From an uncultured Magnetococcales bacterium (GTDB taxonomy: Bacteria; Pseudomonadota; Magnetococcia; Magnetococcales; Magnetaquicoccaceae): DNA of 11,343 nucleotides. Numbering within the stretch: position 1 is the stretch's first letter; each line of letters starts with the position of its first letter. Below, in pieces: positions 7,378 to 11,343 of this stretch. The stretch spans positions 1-11,343 of the forward strand of contig CAIWLA010000372.1 of NCBI GenBank assembly GCA_903913345.1, in the 5' to 3' direction. The notes beneath the pieces are model-generated. The model made no database searches. It had not been told where the DNA came from and saw nothing but the letters and a program-made list of their open reading frames with translations. The translations under genes were made by a program, and so were the position numbers.

Positions 7378-7406
7378 TTGGGGAAATGCGCCGAATCGTG
7401 TAGGAT
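7378..7406 (+). promoter_or_regulatory. Candidate sigma-70 promoter of asmA
   Basis: TTGGGG (7378-7383) and TAGGAT (7401-7406) are separated by exactly 17 bp, with the asmA start 61 bp beyond the -10 box. The -10 matches the consensus at 4 of 6 positions and the -35 at 3 of 6. The same TAGGAT -10 with a 17-bp spacer occurs in the candidate cheX promoter, which adds some weight. Confidence 0.35.
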
Positions 7407-7454
7407 GACCGACAATGAGCTGGATTGTGTTCCATTTTGACAACGTGTCCGGGC

Positions 7455-7458
7455 AGGA
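7455..7458 (+). promoter_or_regulatory. Ribosome binding site that fixes the asmA start
   Basis: AGGA ends 9 bp before the ATG at 7468. It abuts the TTG at 7459 with no spacer, which rules out that longer start. Confidence 0.7.
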
Positions 7459-7467
7459 TTGATTCTG

Positions 7468-9705
7468 ATGGTCAGATATATAAAATTTTTAATATTTTTC
7501 TTTCTGGTTCTCGCCATCGGTGCGGGCAGTCTCGCTTTTCTGTTTGACCCCAACATCCACAAGGGAGAGATTGCCCGGTTCGTCGAGGAACGGACTGGTC
7601 GCCCTTTGACGATTCGGGAAGATGTTTCCCTCTCGCTCTTTCCCTGGGTTGGTCTGCGCCTGGGGGCCATGGAACTGGGCAATGCCCCCGGATTTGGACC
7701 GGAACCCCTGGCCCGGATCGCCTCTGCCCATATCCAGGTCAAGTGGTGGCCGTTATGGCAACGCCGGGTGGAGGTGGATTCCGTCACCCTGCACGGTTTG
7801 CAGATCAATCTGGAGAAAAACGGGGCGGGCATCAACAACTGGGCCGGTCTGGGTCGATCCTCTGGGCAACCACCGGCCCAGGGGCCAACAACCGCCCCGG
7901 ACCCGACGAGCCATGCCCCTGCGGACCAAACCCCATCCCCCGAACCGCGCCTGCTGGCCGCCATGATTGTTGAGGGTATCCAGGTTCTGGATACCCTCAT
8001 TTCCTGGCGGGATGCAACCAAAAATGGCACAACCATCGTGACCATACCCAAACTGACGACCGGTGCGGTGCGGGAGAATGCGCCGGTGCCGGTCACGCTG
8101 CAACTGCACATGACCGAAGAGGGGGACACCCCTCTCACCGTCGATCTGGAGATGAAGGGGGCGTTGCTCGTCCAGTTGGCGGAGAAGATGGTGCGCATGA
8201 AACCGCTCCAGATTGCCCTCACCGCCCAGGGAAAAGGGCTGCCATCGGGCAAAGAGAGGCTGGATTCCACCCTGAATCTGGAGGTCGATTGGCCGAATGA
8301 GCGGGTGCGACTGGAAGAGTGGCAGATATCCACGTCATCCATCGGGCAACCGCCTGCGTCGGGTGCGGAATGGACCATGAACGGGCACATGGAGGGCCAG
8401 CACCTCTTGTCCGCCCCGCAGATCACCGGCACCTGGACGGTTCCTCCGTTTCCGTTGCGCGAGGTGTTGCAACGCGGGGGCCTGTCACTGCCCAAGACCC
8501 AGGATCCCAAGGCCTTGGGGGAGGCCGACGGGGTGATCTCCCTGGTCGCCGATTCAGAGGGACTGACCCTGACCAACGGTCAGGGCCATCTGGATGGGAG
8601 CCAATGGCAGGGTCAGTTGGCCGTTCAGGATTTCAGCCATCCGGCGATTCATTGGGATCTGACGTTGGACAGGCTGGATATCGACCGCTATCGACCGCCG
8701 ACCGTTGGCACCCGGACCGCCGAGGGGGTGGAGGTGGTAGAACACCCGGCAGAAAAAATCAACCCCTCCATCGAGCCATCGCCCGCCTCAACCGGGAGAC
8801 CACTCATGGCACCTCTGCATTCTCTGGAAATGAAAGGGCGGTTGCGGGTTGACCAACTCAAGGTGGCCAATCTGACCTTGCAAGGGGTGGATATGCCCGT
8901 GCAGGGCAAACAGGGGATGATACAACTGGCTCCGGTGCAGGCGCACCTGTATCAGGGTGCACTGGCGATGGATCTCCTGCTGGATACAACGGGAACCACC
9001 CCCTCCCTGACCGTGGATGGCCACCTGGAGGGGGTGCAGGCCGGTCCGCTGTGGCAGGATTTAAAGGGTCATGCCCCGGTGACCGGTGTGGCGACTGTGC
9101 ATACCCACTTGACCACAACCGGAGAGACGGAGGAGGGGATCAAGAAAAATCTTCGTGGGACGGGCCGGTTTGCCCTGAAAGAGGGGGTCATCCAGGGAGT
9201 TGACCTGCAAAAGTTGTTGAATGATGCATCCCTTCTCCTGAAAGGTCAGCCCGCACCGGCCTCGGAGGGGAGAGAGGAAACCCCCTTTTCCAGCCTGGAT
9301 GGTTCGGTCACCATCACCAATGGGGTGGTGGACAATCGGGATCTCAATCTGCTCTCTTCCCTTTGGCGCGTTCGCGGTGCCGGCACGGTCAACCTGCCAA
9401 CGGAGCAGGTGGATTATCTGCTGAAGGCCTCCGTGGTGGAACCGCCACCAGAGCAGGGCGGACGAACCCTGACCGAACTGGCGGGGGTGACTGTCCCCGT
9501 TCGGGTGACAGGCCACATGGCACATCCCGCCTGGAAGCTGGAGGTGAAAACCCTGCTGGAACAGGGTGTGACGGCCAAGGCCAAGGAAAAATTATCGAAC
9601 AAAATTCAGGACAAGGCGACAGAATTTTTAAAAAAACAGGGGCTGAACACGGTTTTGCCACCGGATGTCGGCAAGCGGTTGCTGGATGCACTGCCCTTTC
9701 GATAA
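7468..9705 (+). CDS. AsmA family envelope protein
   Basis: 745 residues from the ATG at 7468, chosen by its ribosome site. An N-terminal membrane anchor (about 4-27, [23 protein letters not shown]) leads into the AsmA hallmark: [19 protein letters not shown], then [23 protein letters not shown], then the [14 protein letters not shown] segment. A Pro/Thr/Ala-rich linker (about 132-161) follows. The C-terminal third is the conserved AsmA_2 region: [57 protein letters not shown] and the [17 protein letters not shown] close. AsmA-like proteins belong to the bridge-type proteins thought to move phospholipids between inner and outer membrane. The protein should be inner-membrane-anchored with a large periplasmic beta-groove. 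Length is somewhat above E. coli AsmA. It is probably co-transcribed with the ompA-like gene 84 bp downstream, since no terminator separates them. Confidence 0.9.
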   Translation: MVRYIKFLIFFFLVLAIGAGSLAFLFDPNIHKGEIARFVEERTGRPLTIREDVSLSLFPWVGLRLGAMELGNAPGFGPEPLARIASAHIQVKWWPLWQRRVEVDSVTLHGLQINLEKNGAGINNWAGLGRSSGQPPAQGPTTAPDPTSHAPADQTPSPEPRLLAAMIVEGIQVLDTLISWRDATKNGTTIVTIPKLTTGAVRENAPVPVTLQLHMTEEGDTPLTVDLEMKGALLVQLAEKMVRMKPLQIALTAQGKGLPSGKERLDSTLNLEVDWPNERVRLEEWQISTSSIGQPPASGAEWTMNGHMEGQHLLSAPQITGTWTVPPFPLREVLQRGGLSLPKTQDPKALGEADGVISLVADSEGLTLTNGQGHLDGSQWQGQLAVQDFSHPAIHWDLTLDRLDIDRYRPPTVGTRTAEGVEVVEHPAEKINPSIEPSPASTGRPLMAPLHSLEMKGRLRVDQLKVANLTLQGVDMPVQGKQGMIQLAPVQAHLYQGALAMDLLLDTTGTTPSLTVDGHLEGVQAGPLWQDLKGHAPVTGVATVHTHLTTTGETEEGIKKNLRGTGRFALKEGVIQGVDLQKLLNDASLLLKGQPAPASEGREETPFSSLDGSVTITNGVVDNRDLNLLSSLWRVRGAGTVNLPTEQVDYLLKASVVEPPPEQGGRTLTELAGVTVPVRVTGHMAHPAWKLEVKTLLEQGVTAKAKEKLSNKIQDKATEFLKKQGLNTVLPPDVGKRLLDALPFR
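7971..7999 (+). repeat. Perfect 13-bp inverted repeat inside asmA
   Basis: TGAGGGTATCCAG (7971-7983) and CTGGATACCCTCA (7987-7999) pair perfectly around the 3-base loop GTT. The region encodes EGIQVLDTL of the protein, so the structure lies in coding sequence. It is the strongest intragenic hairpin I saw. No T-tract follows, so it is not a terminator. Confidence 0.85.
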
Positions 9706-9775
9706 AAACCCATGCAGTGGCGTGATCGGTCCATGACGGCCACCGGTCCGCTGCCTTCGATCCACTTGTTTGCAA

Positions 9776-9781
9776 AAGGAA
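9776..9781 (+). promoter_or_regulatory. Ribosome binding site that fixes the ompA-like start
   Basis: AAGGAA lies 8 bp before the ATG at 9790, which begins a good signal peptide. The in-frame ATGs at 9712 and 9733 would place a non-signal extension in front of it. Confidence 0.75.
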
Positions 9782-9789
9782 CCTCGATC

Positions 9790-10446
9790 ATGACGATTTT
9801 AAAACAGGCTTTATTGACCGCCGTGGCGTTATTGTTGGCCTCCTGGCCGCTCCGCCTGGAGGCGGCCACTTCTGGACAGTGGAGCTACTCTGGACAGACC
9901 CAATGGCACCCGCAGGACGGCAGGACGGGTATGGCTGTGACGGGCACCCAATGTTATTTTTGCCGTCCAGACGGGCCGACGGTGGTGGCGACTCCGGCTC
10001 ACACCACCGCCTGGATCGCCTCGGCCCCGGCCAACGCCAAACCGCCGGTCAAGGTGGAAAAGGAAAAATGCTTGAACGCACCCAAGGGTGCCCCGGTCGA
10101 TGCGCAGGGTTGCTGGGTCATCAAAAATCTGAACTTCCGTTTCAACAGTGCGAAGATTGAGTCCAAATATGGGGGCGCGCTCAAAGAGACGGCCCAGGTT
10201 TTGAAACAAAACCCCCACGTGGCAGTGGAAATTCAAGGCCATACCGATAGTACCGGTCCCGCAGCCTACAACCAGAAATTGTCCCAAAGACGGGCCAATG
10301 CGGTCCTGCACAATCTGGTCGAGCAGGGCATCGAGAAAAGGCAGCTCTCTGCGCGGGGTTATGGCGAGGAAAAACCGATCGCCAGCAACGATAACCGGGA
10401 AGGTCGTGCCGAGAATCGTCGTGTGGAGTTGAAAATCCTGCCATAA
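9790..10446 (+). CDS. OmpA-family peptidoglycan-binding protein
   Basis: 218 residues from the ATG at 9790. A Sec signal peptide (MTILKQALLTAVALLLASWPLRLEA) exports it. A short N-terminal region of about 65 residues replaces the OmpA beta-barrel and carries an unusual CYFC pair (Cys55, Cys58). A second pair, Cys94 and Cys108, frames NAPKGAPVDAQG, which looks like the last thrombospondin-type-3-like turn found before many OmpA domains. The OmpA C-terminal domain (about 110-218) is complete: LNFRFNSAKI, VEIQGHTDSTGPAAYNQKLSQRRANAV with the peptidoglycan-contacting residues expected at Asp153 and Arg168, LSARGYGEEKPIASN and NREGRAENRRVELKIL. It has no lipobox, so it is a soluble periplasmic or otherwise attached wall-binding protein, unlike Pal. 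It is the second gene after asmA and is followed by a strong terminator. The function of the N-terminal region is unknown. Confidence 0.88.
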   Translation: MTILKQALLTAVALLLASWPLRLEAATSGQWSYSGQTQWHPQDGRTGMAVTGTQCYFCRPDGPTVVATPAHTTAWIASAPANAKPPVKVEKEKCLNAPKGAPVDAQGCWVIKNLNFRFNSAKIESKYGGALKETAQVLKQNPHVAVEIQGHTDSTGPAAYNQKLSQRRANAVLHNLVEQGIEKRQLSARGYGEEKPIASNDNREGRAENRRVELKILP

Positions 10447-10499
10447 GGAGCCTGTGGCCAGCGGACCCTGCCTCCCCCTCCCGATCGAGGGTTCCATCC

Positions 10500-10541
10500 C
10501 CGGCCATGCCGGTCGGCGGGAGCGGCATGGCCGGTTTTTTT
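10500..10541 (+). terminator. Intrinsic terminator of the asmA-ompA operon
   Basis: A perfect 12-bp stem, CCGGCCATGCCG (10500-10511) and CGGCATGGCCGG (10523-10534), with an 11-base loop is followed directly by seven Ts (10535-10541). It starts 53 bp after the ompA-like stop codon. This is a textbook rho-independent terminator for the plus strand. Confidence 0.93.
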
Positions 10542-10603
10542 GGGGTGATCTCTTGCCCTGGTCGCCCCGCGCCGGGCGAGACCCTCTCCCCCCATTTTTC
10601 CCT

Positions 10604-10632
10604 TTTACAGGGGGGGGGCGGTTTGGTAGGAT
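10604..10632 (+). promoter_or_regulatory. Candidate sigma-70 promoter of cheX
   Basis: TTTACA (10604-10609, 5 of 6 consensus) and TAGGAT (10627-10632, 4 of 6) are spaced by exactly 17 bp, downstream of the terminator and upstream of cheX. The spacer includes a run of nine Gs. Initiation near 10639 would give a leader of roughly 158 nt that includes the hairpin at 10745-10764. Confidence 0.5.
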
Positions 10633-10744
10633 GCGCGCTCCGTGGATGGCATGGGTCCGTTTCAACGACACTTGGCCAACTGGAAATCAACCATCGGTGA
10701 GGGCAGCGTGGCCATGCGCGTCTGACAAAACACCGTACCAGTGA

Positions 10745-10764
10745 TGGCTGAAAGCGTTCAGCCA
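10745..10764 (+). promoter_or_regulatory. Leader hairpin before cheX
   Basis: A perfect 8-bp inverted repeat, TGGCTGAA (10745-10752) and TTCAGCCA (10757-10764), with a 4-base AGCG loop, 32 bp before the cheX start. A TTTT run (10771-10774) begins 7 bases later, too far for a standard terminator. It may act as an operator or an mRNA structure. Confidence 0.5.
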
Positions 10765-10796
10765 GAGACCTTTTCGGCAACAGGAACCAGAAAAAG

Positions 10797-11300
10797 ATGA
10801 AGGAAGATTTGTCCAGCCTGACCATAAAAAAAGAGTTCGCTGGCATGATCAAGGAGTCGGTCCACGATGTGTTTCTCACCTTTCTCTCCCTGGAGGTGAC
10901 GCCTGGCCCCATGATCACCAAACGGGAGGATGATTTGTACCGACCGCCTGAGACCGAGGTGACCGTCGTGATCAATTTTTCAGGCGGCATTCATGGTGGC
11001 GTGCATCTGGCTTCGCCCCTCCATCTGGCCCTGCAATTGGCGGCCAATTTTTCTGGAGAAGAGTACGACACCCTCTTTGGGGAGGCGGGTGACGGCTTCG
11101 GAGAGTTGGGCAACATGATTGCCGGTGGTCTTCAGACCCGCTTGTCGGACCGCTTTGGTGCCATCCACCTCACCCCGCCGACCATCATCGCGGGCAAGGA
11201 TTACCGCATGCAGTACAAATCCAACTTTGACAGCATCAAGCAGTATTTCAAATCGGGGGGCGGCCCCTTTTATGTGGAATTTTTCTTCTGGGCGGGATAG
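10797..11300 (+). CDS. cheX: CheX-like chemotaxis phosphatase domain protein
   Basis: 167 residues forming a single CheC/CheX/FliY-type domain. The key evidence is FGELGNMIAGG at 101-111, which carries the E-x2-N catalytic signature (Glu103, Asn106) that dephosphorylates CheY-P in characterised members. The preceding EVTVVINFSGGIHGGVHLASPLHLALQLAANFSG (54-87) matches the strand-helix pattern before that motif. There is one motif, as in CheX; CheC usually has two. The usual CheX length is about 150-160 residues. It probably acts in the cytoplasm to shorten the CheY-P signal, but stand-alone CheX-like domains can also serve other response regulators. AGGA (10782-10785) lies 11 bp before the ATG. 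No other che gene is adjacent. The symbol reflects the family; the paralogue is not certain. Confidence 0.82.
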   Translation: MKEDLSSLTIKKEFAGMIKESVHDVFLTFLSLEVTPGPMITKREDDLYRPPETEVTVVINFSGGIHGGVHLASPLHLALQLAANFSGEEYDTLFGEAGDGFGELGNMIAGGLQTRLSDRFGAIHLTPPTIIAGKDYRMQYKSNFDSIKQYFKSGGGPFYVEFFFWAG

Positions 11301-11315
11301 ACGGCAAGTCTTTTT

Positions 11316-11333
11316 AATAGTTTTTTAACTATT
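11316..11333. repeat. AT-rich hairpin after cheX
   Basis: AATAGTT (11316-11322) and AACTATT (11327-11333) form a perfect 7-bp stem around TTTT, preceded by TTTTT (11311-11315). It starts 15 bp after the cheX stop. The stem is weak and the T-rich sequence lies before and within the hairpin instead of after it, so termination on the plus strand is doubtful. Confidence 0.4.
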
Positions 11334-11343
11334 GTGGGGGTCC
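11331..11343. repeat. Start of a second GGGGTCC-type element, cut by the window end
   Basis: ATTGTGGGGGTCC nearly matches the opening of the element at 4972-4983 (ATTGCGGGGTCC) and, like it, sits just downstream of a stop codon. Only 13 bases are visible. Confidence 0.35.

Larger units (their letters stand above)
7240..7467. promoter_or_regulatory. Divergent intergenic region between chemoreceptor gene and asmA
   Basis: 228 bp between two divergent starts, AT-richer than the genes (for example the run around 7331-7350). It should hold promoters for both directions. It contains a 6-bp inverted repeat CCCAAG (7366-7371) and CTTGGG (7377-7382) that overlaps the candidate -35 box of asmA and could be an operator. 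I found no convincing flagellar sigma-28 type promoter for the chemoreceptor; TTCAAC, 17 bp, GATATT on the minus strand (about 7288-7316) is a weak sigma-70-like match only. Confidence 0.5.
10447..10796. other. Intergenic region between the ompA-like gene and cheX
   Basis: 350 bp with no credible gene. A 32-codon ATG frame at 10646-10744 has no family signal and no clear ribosome site. The region holds the terminator of the upstream operon (10500-10541), a pyrimidine-rich stretch and run of nine Gs (10581-10618), a candidate promoter (10604-10632) and a hairpin before cheX (10745-10764). Confidence 0.6.

Noticed and set aside
7240..7443. Upstream extension of the chemoreceptor frame by about 68 codons
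   Set aside because: The extension has no domain and lies in AT-rich intergenic DNA, and the ribosome site GGGAG at 7250-7254 supports a start at 7239 or 7245, which gives a normal receptor N-terminus.
7314..8576. A 420-codon minus-strand frame opposite the start of asmA and its promoter region
   Set aside because: It has Ser/Arg-rich shadow composition and no domain; the opposite strand encodes a clear AsmA N-terminus.
10646..10744. A 32-codon ATG frame in the leader before cheX, as a leader peptide
   Set aside because: There is no clear ribosome site, no regulatory codon run and no attenuator-type structure following it.

Overview
The window reads as a GC-rich Gram-negative proteobacterial chromosome. 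The evidence is a CMP-Kdo synthetase (lipopolysaccharide core), a lipoprotein with a lipobox, an AsmA-like envelope protein, an OmpA-type peptidoglycan-binding protein and chemotaxis proteins. A magnetotactic coccus (Magnetococcales) or a relative would fit the DUF1640-like fragment, the CZB-type chemoreceptor and the GGGGTCC-type intergenic element. That placement comes from remembered similarity, not from a search. I see no mobile element, CRISPR array, tRNA or rRNA, and nothing I would call a new defence or metabolic system. Most of the window is ordinary core genome.

Layout. (1) Positions 1-276 (+) hold the 3' part of a small coiled-coil membrane protein of the DUF1640 type. (2) Positions 299-3769 (-) hold a tight four-gene operon read right to left: tyrS, a DUF3108 protein, kdsB and a lytic-transglycosylase lipoprotein. 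The gaps are a 4-bp overlap, 15 bp and 4 bp. (3) anmK (3808-4941, +) diverges from tyrS across only 38 bp. (4) The 270-bp region 4942-5211 carries a GC-rich folded element, a near-perfect 32-bp palindrome with a T-tract on the minus strand, and a perfect 16-bp inverted repeat. (5) A chemoreceptor with two tandem zinc-binding (CZB) domains lies on the minus strand (5212-7239). (6) A 228-bp divergent region leads to asmA and an ompA-family gene (7468-10446, +), closed by a textbook intrinsic terminator. (7) A 350-bp region with a candidate promoter and hairpin leads to a cheX-like gene (10797-11300, +). The window then ends in what looks like the start of another GGGGTCC-type element.

How the genes fit together. 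The tyrS operon and anmK share an envelope theme. The lytic transglycosylase should release 1,6-anhydro-MurNAc products, AnmK phosphorylates anhydro-MurNAc for recycling, and KdsB activates Kdo for lipopolysaccharide. The chemoreceptor and CheX are both chemotaxis-signalling proteins but are about 3.5 kb apart and are not one operon. AsmA and the OmpA-like protein form a likely two-gene envelope operon.
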